A DNA stretch of 62,936 nt from an uncultured Lachnospiraceae bacterium (lineage in GTDB: Bacteria; Bacillota; Clostridia; Lachnospirales; Lachnospiraceae), in the NCBI GenBank assembly GCA_910577825.1, contig CAJTOK010000017.1, forward strand, positions 1 to 62,936, written 5' to 3'. Below the pieces are notes generated by a model. The model made no database searches and was not told where the DNA came from. It worked only from the letters and a program-made list of their open reading frames with translations. Position 1 is the stretch's first letter. Each line of letters begins with the position of its first letter. The position numbers were made by a program, and so were the translations under genes. This document shows positions 17,030 to 26,512 of the stretch, piece by piece.

Positions 17030-19444
17030 ATGAAGTTTGGTTATTTTGATAATGGCAAACGGGAATATGTAATAACTAATCCAGATACACCAGCACCTTG
17101 GGCTAACTATCTTGGCTCACCTGCTTATGGTGCAATTATTTCAAATAATGCAGGAGGATACAGCTTTGCAAAGTCTGGTGCAAATGGCAGGATTCTGCGT
17201 TATGTTTTCAACGGTTTTGACCAGCCGGGACGCTATATTTATATACGTGACAATGAAAACAAAGATTACTGGTCTGCTTCATGGCAGCCAGTTGGCAAAG
17301 ACCTTGATGTATATAAGAGTGAATGCCGCCATGGCACTGCATATACAAAGATATCCGCGGATTACAGCGGTATCCGCTCTGAAGCAATGTATTATGTGCC
17401 GCTGGATAAAGAATATGAAGTATGGGAACTTTCTGTTACTAATAATTCTGGTACAAAAAGGGATTTAACTGTTACGGGGTATGCAGAATTTACTAATAAC
17501 AGCAATTATGAACAAGACCAGGTAAACCTGCAGTATTCACAGTTTATTACAGAAACCGTATTTTGTGGCAACAGGATATGCCAGCTTGTGCATGGCAACC
17601 TTGATGGAATTGAAGAAGGAAAAAATGTAGATGACAAAATTGTTACAAGGCGCTTTTTTGCACTGTCAGGTGCAGAGGTTTCATCATACTGTGGTGACAG
17701 GGAAAACTTTATTGGACGGTATCATGGATATGGAAACCCTGAAGGGGTAATTTGCGGGAAGCTTGACGGCACACTTAATTATAATGAAAATGGCTGCGGG
17801 GCACTTTCTGCTGTAATTACATTAGAGCCAGGTGAAACAAAAACCCTTGCATTTATACTTGGCATGAAAGATGACAAGGAAGCAGAAGATATAACAAACA
17901 GTTACCAGAATACAGAAGAAGCATGTAAAAAAGATTTAGGCCAGCTGGTTTCATACTGGCATGGCAGGCTTTCACATTTCCAGGTAAAGACTCCTAGTGA
18001 AGAGTTTGATACTATGGTTAATACATGGAATGCTTATAACTGCTTTATGACATTTATATGGTCAAGGGCTGCTTCTTTTACTTACTGCGGGCTGCGCAAT
18101 GGTTACGGGTACCGTGATACGGTGCAGGATATACAGGGAATAATACATCTTGCACCAGAAATGGCTTTGGAAAAAATACGCTTTATGCTTTCGGCACAGG
18201 CAGATAACGGGGGCGGGCTGCCGCTTGTTAAATTTACACATAACCCGGGGCATGAAGATACACCAGATGATGCGTCTTATGTGAAAGAAACAGGCCATCC
18301 TGCATACAGGGCTGATGATGCTTTATGGCTTTTCCCGACAATCTATAAATATATTTCTGAATCGGGGAATCTTCCATTTATAGATGAAACCATTCCTTTT
18401 GCCAATAAAGATGAAGGCACAGTATATGAACACTTAAAACGTGCAATTAATTTTTCAATGGAACGCCTTGGCAGCCATGGAATGCCGGCCGGGCTGTATG
18501 CTGACTGGAACGACTGCCTCCGCCTTGGCAAAAAAGGTGAATCTTCTTTTGTAGCATTCCAGTTATACCTTGCTTTTTCGCTTATGAAGAAGTTTGCAGA
18601 ATATAAAGAAGATAAAGCCTATATAAAATATCTGGATGAAAACCAGAAGAAACTTGGAGAGGTTATACAAAAACTTTGCTGGAATGAAGACAGGTTTATA
18701 CGTGGCATTACAGAGGATGGCGGAGTGATAGGAAAACGTACTGACCCTGAAGCAAATATGTGGCTTAACCCGCAGAGCTGGGCAGTAATAAGCGGGCTTG
18801 CTTCAGACAGCCAGGCAGACAAAGCACTTGGCATGGTGTATGAAAAGTTAAATACAGAATACGGGGCAGCTTTAATGGAACCCCCTTACCAAAAACACGC
18901 ATTTGATGGTGCACTTGCTGTAATATATAATGCAGGTACTAAAGAAAACGCTGGTATTTTTTCACAGTCACAGGGATGGATTATACTGGCAGAGGCACTG
19001 CGCGGGCATGGGGAACGTGCATTTACATATTTTATGGAAAATTCCCCTGCGGCACAAAATAGTAAAGCAGAAATCCGTAAGCTTGAACCATACTGTTACG
19101 GGCAGTTTACAGAAGGAAAAGACAGTAAACATTTTGGGCGTTCACATGTACACTGGCTTACAGGCACAGCATCTACAATTATGACAGGATGCGTAGAAGG
19201 GATTTTGGGGATGCGTCCTGATTTTTACGGGCTTAAAATTGAACCGGCAATTCCAAAAGAATGGGAGAGCTTTGAAATTAATAAAGATTTCAGGGGAAAG
19301 CACCTGCATATTCTTGTAATCAATAAAGGACATGCAGAAACAGGGTGTAAAAGGCTTATTGTTAATGGAAATGAAGTTGAAGGGAATTATATCCCTGAAG
19401 AGATGCTTGCAGAACAGACAGAAATTATACTGGAAATCTCATAA
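17030..19444 (+). CDS. GH94 disaccharide phosphorylase (cellobiose or cellobionate type)
   Basis: An 804-aa cytosolic enzyme of family GH94. It starts KFGYFDNGKREYVITNPDTP and shows NAGGYSFAKSG, WSASWQPVGK and the catalytic-acid block ADWNDCLRLG (Asp492-Asp495), as well as HWLTGTAS near the phosphate site. GH94 enzymes cleave beta-glucosides with phosphate to give glucose 1-phosphate. Length fits cellobiose phosphorylase (about 810 aa), but the N-terminal SGANGRILRYVFN and YWSASWQPVGK blocks remind me of the cellobionic-acid phosphorylase branch. Specificity is therefore open. AAGGAGG precedes ATG 17030. It heads the beta-glucoside locus. Confidence 0.88.
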   Translation: MKFGYFDNGKREYVITNPDTPAPWANYLGSPAYGAIISNNAGGYSFAKSGANGRILRYVFNGFDQPGRYIYIRDNENKDYWSASWQPVGKDLDVYKSECRHGTAYTKISADYSGIRSEAMYYVPLDKEYEVWELSVTNNSGTKRDLTVTGYAEFTNNSNYEQDQVNLQYSQFITETVFCGNRICQLVHGNLDGIEEGKNVDDKIVTRRFFALSGAEVSSYCGDRENFIGRYHGYGNPEGVICGKLDGTLNYNENGCGALSAVITLEPGETKTLAFILGMKDDKEAEDITNSYQNTEEACKKDLGQLVSYWHGRLSHFQVKTPSEEFDTMVNTWNAYNCFMTFIWSRAASFTYCGLRNGYGYRDTVQDIQGIIHLAPEMALEKIRFMLSAQADNGGGLPLVKFTHNPGHEDTPDDASYVKETGHPAYRADDALWLFPTIYKYISESGNLPFIDETIPFANKDEGTVYEHLKRAINFSMERLGSHGMPAGLYADWNDCLRLGKKGESSFVAFQLYLAFSLMKKFAEYKEDKAYIKYLDENQKKLGEVIQKLCWNEDRFIRGITEDGGVIGKRTDPEANMWLNPQSWAVISGLASDSQADKALGMVYEKLNTEYGAALMEPPYQKHAFDGALAVIYNAGTKENAGIFSQSQGWIILAEALRGHGERAFTYFMENSPAAQNSKAEIRKLEPYCYGQFTEGKDSKHFGRSHVHWLTGTASTIMTGCVEGILGMRPDFYGLKIEPAIPKEWESFEINKDFRGKHLHILVINKGHAETGCKRLIVNGNEVEGNYIPEEMLAEQTEIILEIS

Positions 19445-19475
19445 AAACAATTATAATTAAACAAAATTAATTTAC

Positions 19476-19493
19476 AGCATGATTTTGATATTT
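19476..19493 (+). promoter_or_regulatory. Candidate AraC-regulator site, copy 1
   Basis: AGCATGATTTTGATATTT occurs here, 93 nt before the importer binding-protein gene. An exact copy lies at 32680-32697, about 120 nt before the AraC gene. Exact 18-nt identity between two promoter regions of one locus suggests a shared regulator site. Confidence 0.5.
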
Positions 19494-19586
19494 ATAAAAT
19501 GTATTTAGTATAAAACAGTTTATAAAAAATTTATAATATGGTACATAAAGAGCAGTAAATAATATAAATAAAAGGAGGATTTTCCT

Positions 19587-20990
19587 ATGAAAAAGAAGTA
19601 CATTAGTATGTTATTAATGGCAGCTTTAACTGCCGGGACACTTGCAGGCTGTGGTTCTTCTGCTGGTAATACTTCACAGAAAGACAGCCCTTCAAACGGG
19701 GGAGGGAGCAGTACAGAAGAAGGCAAAGTTATCAATGTATACAGCTGGAATGATGAATTTATGAAAAGGGTACGTGCAGTTTACCCAGAGGTTAAAAAGA
19801 CTTCTAAAGATGGCACAGTAACTACTTTAAAAGATGGCACGGAGATACACTGGATTATAAACCCTAACCAGGACGGTGTATACCAGCAGAAACTTGACGA
19901 GGCACTGCTTAACCAGGCAAGTGCATCAGCAGATGATAAAGTTGATATCTTTTTAACAGAAACTGATTATGTAAATAAGTATACAGATGCAGAAGCAGAT
20001 GTTGCAATGCCTCTTACAGACCTGGGAATTGACCCGGATAAAGACCTTCCAGACCAGTATGAATTTACAAAGATAACAGCTTCTGATGTAAACGGTGTAC
20101 AAAGAGGTTCTACATGGCAATGCTGCCCGGGGCTTTTAGTTTACAGGCGTGATATTGCTAAAGATGTATTTGGCACGGATGACCCTGTAAAAGTTGGTGA
20201 AAAAGTAAAAGACTGGGATACTATTAAAGCAACAGCTGAAGAGTTAAAAGCAAAGGGATACTATACATTTTCTTCTTATGCAGATACTTTCCGCCTGTAT
20301 GGCAATAGTATTTCACAGCCATGGGTAAGCCCTGGTGAAACAGTTATTAAAATTGACCAGAAGATTATGGACTGGATAAATACTTCCAAAGAATGGCTTG
20401 ATGCAGGTTATTTTGATAAAACTGTAAAAAGACAGTGGAATGATGACTGGAACAAGGCAATGGGTTCAAAATCAAAGGTATTTGCATTCCTCTTCCCGGC
20501 ATGGGGAATTGATTTTACATTAAAGCCTAACTGGGATGGAGAAAATGGCGTATGGGCTGTTACAAACCCTCCACAAGAATATAACTGGGGCGGTTCATAT
20601 ATACATGCCTGCACAGGAACAGATAATGCAGGACATGTTAAGGATATTATACTTTCAGTAACTGGCAATAAGGAAAACCTTTTAAAGATTTCTAAAGACT
20701 ACTTAGATTATACAAATACAAAAAGTGGCATGAATGAAGCTGCTAAAGACAGCAAAACATATGCTTCAAAATTTCTCGGAGGACAAAATTCATTTGAATA
20801 CTTTGCACCTGTTGCAGAAAAAATTGTTATAGCTCCTCTTTCTGCTTATGACCAGGGATGTGTTGAATTAATCCAGAATTCCTTTAGTGATTATTTCCAG
20901 GGACAGGTTGATTTTGACAAGGCAAAGGCAAACTTTGAAACAGCAATAAAGGAGCGTTATCCTGACACAACAGGAGTACAGTGGCCTTAA
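19587..20990 (+). CDS. Sugar ABC transporter solute-binding lipoprotein
   Basis: A 467-aa extracellular solute-binding protein of the family 1 (MalE-like) type. The N-terminus is a lipoprotein signal, ending in LAGC with Cys at about residue 21, so it would be tethered to the outer face of the membrane. INVYSWNDEFMKRV begins the mature fold. It is followed by two permease genes 23 and 3 nt apart, forming a three-gene import operon without an ATPase. A shared MsmX-type ATPase encoded elsewhere would be needed. Neighbouring GH94 and GH3 enzymes point to beta-glucosides or cello-oligosaccharides as cargo. AAAGGAGG lies before the ATG. Confidence 0.9.
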   Translation: MKKKYISMLLMAALTAGTLAGCGSSAGNTSQKDSPSNGGGSSTEEGKVINVYSWNDEFMKRVRAVYPEVKKTSKDGTVTTLKDGTEIHWIINPNQDGVYQQKLDEALLNQASASADDKVDIFLTETDYVNKYTDAEADVAMPLTDLGIDPDKDLPDQYEFTKITASDVNGVQRGSTWQCCPGLLVYRRDIAKDVFGTDDPVKVGEKVKDWDTIKATAEELKAKGYYTFSSYADTFRLYGNSISQPWVSPGETVIKIDQKIMDWINTSKEWLDAGYFDKTVKRQWNDDWNKAMGSKSKVFAFLFPAWGIDFTLKPNWDGENGVWAVTNPPQEYNWGGSYIHACTGTDNAGHVKDIILSVTGNKENLLKISKDYLDYTNTKSGMNEAAKDSKTYASKFLGGQNSFEYFAPVAEKIVIAPLSAYDQGCVELIQNSFSDYFQGQVDFDKAKANFETAIKERYPDTTGVQWP

Positions 20991-21013
20991 ATTAAAGAAA
21001 GGAGCTGAAACTT

Positions 21014-21955
21014 ATGAAAAAACGTAAAAGCATCAGTTATTCAAAGTGGGGATATATCTTTATTCTTCCATTTTTTGTAAGCTTTTTCATTTTCTCCTTT
21101 ATTCCTCTGGCAGATACAATAAGATACAGTTTTTTCGAGTATTACCGTTCAGGAATTAAGGAAGTCGGCCCTAATTTTGTAGGGATGGAAAACTACAAGA
21201 GCCTTATGGCGTCAGATATGCTTAAATACGCAGGCAACACATTTATACTCTGGATTATAGGTTTTATACCACAGATTGTAATAGCACTGCTGCTTGCTGC
21301 ATGGTTTGTTGATATACGTCTTAAAATCCATGCACAGCAGTTTTTTAAAGTAGTTATTTACCTTCCAAACCTTATTATGGCATCAGCATTTGCAATGTTG
21401 TTTTTTACCCTGTTCTCCACCAACGGGCCAATCAATGGTATTTTAATGTCAATAGGAATAACCAAAGAACCGGTTGATTTTATGGGTTCAGTACTGGGAA
21501 CAAGGTCACTTGTAGGATTTATGAATTTCCTTATGTGGTTTGGAAATACAACAATTATGCTTATGGCAGCAATTATGGGTATAAGTACAGATATATTTGA
21601 GGCATCTGAAATTGACGGCTGCAACAGTATACAGAGATTCTTTAAAATTACACTTCCGCTTATACGCCCGATTCTTGCTTATACACTGATTAACTCTATA
21701 ATCGGCGGTTTACAGATGTTTGATGTGCCACAGATTTTAACAAACGGGCAGGGTTCACCTGACCGTACATCAATGACACTGATTATGTTCTTAAACAGCC
21801 ACTTAAAGAGCAGGAATTATGGAATGGCAGGCGCATTATCCGTTTACTTGTTTATTGTAAGCGCTATACTTTGTTTCTTTGTATACCGCATGACTAATAA
21901 TAATGACCCTGACGGCTCAAAAGCTGCTGCAAGAAAAGCAAAAAGGAGGAAATAG
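21014..21955 (+). CDS. Sugar ABC transporter permease (MalF type)
   Basis: A 313-aa protein with six hydrophobic segments and the EAA loop ASEIDGCNSIQRFFKITLPL, which docks the ATPase. The N-terminal tail is short and the C-terminal tail is basic. GAAAGGAG precedes ATG 21014. Forms the channel together with the next gene and receives sugar from the lipoprotein encoded upstream. Confidence 0.92.
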   Translation: MKKRKSISYSKWGYIFILPFFVSFFIFSFIPLADTIRYSFFEYYRSGIKEVGPNFVGMENYKSLMASDMLKYAGNTFILWIIGFIPQIVIALLLAAWFVDIRLKIHAQQFFKVVIYLPNLIMASAFAMLFFTLFSTNGPINGILMSIGITKEPVDFMGSVLGTRSLVGFMNFLMWFGNTTIMLMAAIMGISTDIFEASEIDGCNSIQRFFKITLPLIRPILAYTLINSIIGGLQMFDVPQILTNGQGSPDRTSMTLIMFLNSHLKSRNYGMAGALSVYLFIVSAILCFFVYRMTNNNDPDGSKAAARKAKRRK

Positions 21956-21958
21956 CTT

Positions 21959-22804
21959 ATGAAATCAAGAAAACCGGACCGTTTACGCAGTGTTATTGCA
22001 CACGTGGTACTTGTAATACTTTCATTTATGTGCCTTTTCTTCTTCTATATACTTATAGTTAATGCAACACGTTCACATTCAGACTTACAGAAAGGTTTTT
22101 CAGCACTGCCAGGCGGCTATTTATTGAAAAACTTTATGAGTGTTGCAAATGACGGGACATTCCCGATGTTTAAAGGTATTTTAAACAGCCTGGTAGTTTC
22201 TGGATGTTCTGCTGCAATATGTACATATTTTTCAGCATTGACAGCATACGGGCTTTACGCATATGACTTTAAGTTAAAGAAAGTGGCATTTACTTTTATA
22301 ATGGCTATACTTGTAATGCCAACACAGGTTACAGCAATGGGCTTTTTACGCCTGGTTACTAATATGGGAATGTACGATTCACTGCTTCCTCTTATTATAC
22401 CTTCCATTGCTTCACCATCTGTATTTTACTTTATGTACAGTTACTTACAGTCATCACTTCCGCTTTCACTTGTTGAAGCATCAAGAATTGACGGCTGTGG
22501 CGAGTTTAAAACATTTAACAGGATTGTACTTCCAATTATGAAACCAGCAGTTGCAGTACAGGCAATATTCTCATTTGTTGGTTCATGGAATAACTATTTT
22601 GTTCCTGCACTGGTTATCCAGTCAAAAGATAAAATGACTGTGCCAATACTTATTGCAACACTCCGTGGTGCAGATTATATGAACTTTGATATGGGCAAGA
22701 TATATATGATGATTATGATAGCCATTGTACCAATTATCTTTGTGTATCTGTTCCTTTCCAAGTATATAATTGCGGGTATTACACTTGGTGGTGTTAAGGA
22801 GTAA
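21959..22804 (+). CDS. Sugar ABC transporter permease (MalG type)
   Basis: A 281-aa protein with six membrane segments and the EAA loop EASRIDGCGEFKTFNRIVLP. It starts 3 nt after the preceding permease stop, and its RBS AAAAGGAGG lies in the end of that gene. The pair forms the transmembrane channel. The product ends ITLGGVKE, typical of MalG-type proteins. A hairpin terminator follows. Confidence 0.92.
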   Translation: MKSRKPDRLRSVIAHVVLVILSFMCLFFFYILIVNATRSHSDLQKGFSALPGGYLLKNFMSVANDGTFPMFKGILNSLVVSGCSAAICTYFSALTAYGLYAYDFKLKKVAFTFIMAILVMPTQVTAMGFLRLVTNMGMYDSLLPLIIPSIASPSVFYFMYSYLQSSLPLSLVEASRIDGCGEFKTFNRIVLPIMKPAVAVQAIFSFVGSWNNYFVPALVIQSKDKMTVPILIATLRGADYMNFDMGKIYMMIMIAIVPIIFVYLFLSKYIIAGITLGGVKE

Positions 22805-22829
22805 AACCTGTATAATTTTTTATAAAAAG

Positions 22830-22878
22830 ATATCCATAGTTTCTGCTTTTATTATAAAATGAAGCTATGGATATTTTT
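22830..22878 (+). terminator. Terminator or attenuator between importer and GH3 gene
   Basis: ATATCCATAG (22830-22839) pairs with CTATGGATAT (22865-22874) over 10 bp, followed by TTTT. The loop is 25 nt. It ends 45 nt before the GH3 start, so partial read-through is possible. Confidence 0.7.
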
Positions 22879-22923
22879 AATGAAAGCAATATCCAGGAAT
22901 ATATTAAGAAAAGGAGTATAAAT

Positions 22924-25389
22924 ATGGAAACAATAAGCAGGGTTTACAATGGTACATTAAACAGGGAACGTACAGAACGTGAAAAAAGGAATGCAGAACT
23001 GGCAAGGAAACTTGCAGCAGAAGGAATGGTTCTTTTAAAGAATGAAGAAGGGCTGCTGCCGCTGGATATTTCTGCCCCTGTTGCACTTTTTGGAAGTGGT
23101 GCGGGACAGACCGTTAAGGGCGGCACAGGTTCAGGAGATGTTAATAACCGTGAAAACATCTCAATATATAAAGGCTTAAAAGATGCAGGTGCATCTGTTA
23201 CAAGCACAGGATGGATTGAAGATTACCAGAAGCGTTATAAAGATGCCAGGAATATATGGAAAGAAAAAATACTTAAAGATGCACAAGATGAGGATAATCC
23301 ATTTGATGCCTATGCAAAAAATCCATTTGTAATGCCTGTAGGCAGGGAAATTACAAAGGCAGATATAAAAGATGCCTCTGCTGCAATTTATGTAATAAGC
23401 CGTATTTCTGGTGAAGGAAAAGACAGGGCCAGGGCAGAAGGGGACTATTATTTAAGCCAGAAAGAAAGGGAAGATATTTTATATCTGGATAAGAACAATA
23501 TCCCTGTTGTGCTGGTATTAAACACTGGTGCACAAGTAGAGCTTGCCAGTATTTTACAGGAGGCTTCCAGCATAAAGTCTGTTTTAAGCATTTCCCTGCC
23601 AGGACAGGAGGGAGGACATGCAGTGGCAGATGTGCTGTATGGAAAGATTGTGCCATGTGGCAAGCTGGCATCTACATGGGCAGTACATTATGAAGATTAT
23701 CCTTCTGCCAGCAGTTATAGCTACCTGGACGGAAATCTTGAAAAAGAGGAGTACAGGGAAGGCATTTATATTGGGTACAGGTATTTTAGCAGTTTTGGTA
23801 TAAAGCCGCTGTTCCCATTTGGATACGGGATTTCATATACATCTTTTTGCATAAAGACTGGCAATATACAAATAGAAGGAACAGAAATCAAAGTTACAGT
23901 TAATGTAAAAAATACCGGGGATATTTATTCTGGACGTGAGGTTGTACAGGTATATATAACACCGCCACAGACAGGTAATGCAAAGGAATACCAGAGGCTT
24001 GCAGGATTTGCCAGGACAGATATTTTAAAACCGGGAGATACACAGGAACTTGTAATTACAATAGAGCAGAAACAGATTGCCAGTTTTTCAGAACATATAG
24101 ATGCGTGGATTATTGAAAATGGAAGCTATGGCATATGGACAGGTAACAGCAGTGTTTCTTTAGAGCTTGTGGCGCTGCTTGAAGTTAAAGAAACAGCATT
24201 GCTTGAACATACAGCCAGCATATGTAAAAAGACGGCAGCATTCCAGGAAGCTGGCAGGGCAGAATATGCTGCCAGCCAGAACAGCCAGTGGCTTGCGCTT
24301 GCAGAAAAACAGAAAGTCCCTGTAATTACTTTTAAACCATCTAAAGAAAATAAAACAGAGGTTACTACGCCATATGCCAGCGAGGGGCAGGCAGAAGAAT
24401 TAATAAAATTCCTGCATGGAAAAGTGACAAAGGGGGCAAGCCATCTTGGTTCAGCAGGAATACTTGTGCCAGGTTCAGCAGGGGAAACTGGGGCAATGCC
24501 TGCAGGTGAAGGCATGGAAAGGGTTGTAGTTATGGCAGATGGCCCGGCAGGGCTCAGGCTGCAGCAAAGTTATGAGGCAGATAAAAAAACAGGTAAAATA
24601 TATTCTGAAGGTGTGCTTGGTTCTCTGGAAAACGGTTTCCTTAAAGATAAGGAGAAACATGAAGATGCAGACACATATTACCAGTATTGTACAGCATTTC
24701 CAGCTGGCACAGCACTTGCACAGACATGGGATGTAAAACTTTTAGAAGAATTTGGCAGGGCTGTAGCAGAAGAAATGGAAGAATTTCATATAGGGTTATG
24801 GCTTGCACCAGGCATGAATATACAAAGAAACCCGCTTTGCGGACGCAACTTTGAATATTATTCTGAAGACCCGTTATTATCAGGAGTTATGGCAGCAGCA
24901 GTAACTAATGGTGTACAAAGCAATGAAAAATGTGGTGTTGCAATTAAACATTTTGCCTGCAATAACCAGGAAGACAACCGTATGGGTGTTGATGCCTGCA
25001 TTTCACAAAGGGCACTTAGGGAAATATACCTGAGAGGATTTGAAATTGCAGTAAAGAAAAGTGCACCAGCAGTAATTATGACTGCTTATAACTGCATTAA
25101 TGGGGTACATGCAGCAGAAAACAAAGATATCTGTACAATAACTGCCCGTGGTGAATGGGGATTTAAAGGGGTATTTATATCTGACTGGAATACAACAGTG
25201 CCTGAAGATGGAAGCGTTCCGTGGAAATGCGTGGCAGCAGGAAATGATATTATTATGCCTGGAAATCCTGAAGATGACAGGGATATACACAAAGCATATG
25301 CAGAAGGGAAACTATCAGAAAATGACATAAGGGCGTGTGCAGGCAGGGTCATTTCCCTTATAAAAAAACTTGGCACTTTATATTATTAA
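22924..25389 (+). CDS. bglA: GH3 beta-glucosidase with permuted domain order
   Basis: An 821-aa cytosolic glycosidase. The start is ATG 22924, since AAGGAG at 22911-22916 lies 7 nt upstream. The upstream in-frame ATG falls inside a terminator. Domain order is swapped relative to ordinary GH3. The alpha/beta sandwich comes first (MVLLKNEEGLLPL, GGTGSGDVNNR at about 60-80), then a fibronectin-like domain (VVQVYITPP near 340). The TIM barrel comes last, with MADGPAGLRLQ, GRNFEYYSEDP, IKHFACNNQE and the nucleophile in VFISDWN (Asp754). The same permutation is known from Butyrivibrio fibrisolvens and Ruminococcus albus beta-glucosidases. It would release glucose from beta-glucosides imported by the neighbouring transporter. 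Confidence 0.9.
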   Translation: METISRVYNGTLNRERTEREKRNAELARKLAAEGMVLLKNEEGLLPLDISAPVALFGSGAGQTVKGGTGSGDVNNRENISIYKGLKDAGASVTSTGWIEDYQKRYKDARNIWKEKILKDAQDEDNPFDAYAKNPFVMPVGREITKADIKDASAAIYVISRISGEGKDRARAEGDYYLSQKEREDILYLDKNNIPVVLVLNTGAQVELASILQEASSIKSVLSISLPGQEGGHAVADVLYGKIVPCGKLASTWAVHYEDYPSASSYSYLDGNLEKEEYREGIYIGYRYFSSFGIKPLFPFGYGISYTSFCIKTGNIQIEGTEIKVTVNVKNTGDIYSGREVVQVYITPPQTGNAKEYQRLAGFARTDILKPGDTQELVITIEQKQIASFSEHIDAWIIENGSYGIWTGNSSVSLELVALLEVKETALLEHTASICKKTAAFQEAGRAEYAASQNSQWLALAEKQKVPVITFKPSKENKTEVTTPYASEGQAEELIKFLHGKVTKGASHLGSAGILVPGSAGETGAMPAGEGMERVVVMADGPAGLRLQQSYEADKKTGKIYSEGVLGSLENGFLKDKEKHEDADTYYQYCTAFPAGTALAQTWDVKLLEEFGRAVAEEMEEFHIGLWLAPGMNIQRNPLCGRNFEYYSEDPLLSGVMAAAVTNGVQSNEKCGVAIKHFACNNQEDNRMGVDACISQRALREIYLRGFEIAVKKSAPAVIMTAYNCINGVHAAENKDICTITARGEWGFKGVFISDWNTTVPEDGSVPWKCVAAGNDIIMPGNPEDDRDIHKAYAEGKLSENDIRACAGRVISLIKKLGTLYY

Positions 25390-25497
25390 TTTTTATGGCA
25401 GAAAGGGCATATATCTGATATTTTTACTTCTAATTTGATATATGTCCTTTATTAAAAGAAGTAATATTATTAAAAATAATTGAATGGGGTTTATGCT

Positions 25498-26475
25498 ATG
25501 GGGAAAACGGGCGGAAAAATATTTTTAACTGCAATGGCAGCAGTTTTATTAACAGGAGGCTGCCAAAGCAGAAACGGGTCTTTAAATGGCAGTGCAAAAA
25601 TTTATTATACTGCAATAGAAAGCGGCGATTATTACGAAGGGTGGGCAGGCCAGCTGAAAGAACAGGCAGAATCAAATGGAAACAGTTTTGAGGCAGGATA
25701 TGCAGAAAATTCTGTTGAAACACAGGTTGCCCAGATAAAAAATGCACTTAAAGAGGGCAGTGATGTTTTTTTATGCGGGCTTGTATCCCCTGATATTGCA
25801 GCTGAAGCCAAAGCAGCAGCGGGGGATGTGCCAGTTGTATTTATAAACAATGCGCCGCCAGACAGCCAGTTAGAGAAAGACCGTTATATTTACGTGGCAT
25901 CAGATGAATTTATGGCAGGGCAGTACCAGGCAGAATATATTCTGGAAAAGTTTTCTTCTAAAGATGAAATTAATGTTGTAATACTAAAAGGGCCAAAAGG
26001 TGCATCTGGCACAACGGGCAGGACTAACGGGCTGAAACGTACATTAAAGGCAAGCGGGAAAAAGATTAATTATGTATTTGAAGATAATGCAGGCTGGAAT
26101 GAAGAAACTGCCAAAGAACTTACAAGCATGTTTCTTAAAACAGGAAAGAAGGCAGACTGCGTAGCAGCAAATAATGATGATATGGCTGTTGGTGCAGTTA
26201 CAGCTTTTGAAGAAGCAGGCGTGGACACATCTTCTATATTATTTCTTGGTGTAGATGCTTCTGCTAAAGGATGTGAGGCAATATCTGCCGGGAGAATGGA
26301 TTTTACTGTATACCAGCCAACGTCCGCACAAATAGAAGCAGCCATAAAAGCAGCAGGAAACCTGGCTTCGGGCAAAGGCATAGATGATATAGAATGTGCA
26401 ACAGAAGATGGAAAATATATACTGCTGCCTTTTGAAAAGGTAGACGCCAGCAATATAGCAGATTACCAGCAGTAA
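25498..26475 (+). CDS. RbsB-like sugar-binding lipoprotein without permeases
   Basis: A 325-aa periplasmic-binding-protein type I (Peripla_BP_4) protein. ATG 25498 starts a signal ending TGGC, so it is predicted to be lipid-anchored. The mature part has KIYYTAIESGDYYEG, ILKGPKGASGTTGR and CVAANNDDMAVGAV, the ligand-binding blocks of ribose/galactose-type binding proteins. There is no matching permease or ATPase nearby. The next gene, 37 nt on, is a chemoreceptor. A role as a ligand-presenting partner for chemotaxis is thus inferred, by analogy with Gal/Rib-binding protein and Trg. Start at TTG 25480 is possible but has no better RBS. Confidence 0.85.
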   Translation: MGKTGGKIFLTAMAAVLLTGGCQSRNGSLNGSAKIYYTAIESGDYYEGWAGQLKEQAESNGNSFEAGYAENSVETQVAQIKNALKEGSDVFLCGLVSPDIAAEAKAAAGDVPVVFINNAPPDSQLEKDRYIYVASDEFMAGQYQAEYILEKFSSKDEINVVILKGPKGASGTTGRTNGLKRTLKASGKKINYVFEDNAGWNEETAKELTSMFLKTGKKADCVAANNDDMAVGAVTAFEEAGVDTSSILFLGVDASAKGCEAISAGRMDFTVYQPTSAQIEAAIKAAGNLASGKGIDDIECATEDGKYILLPFEKVDASNIADYQQ

Positions 26476-26512
26476 CGCTTTGCCAGTGAAAAAGTCCAGG
26501 AGGTAGGTTTGA

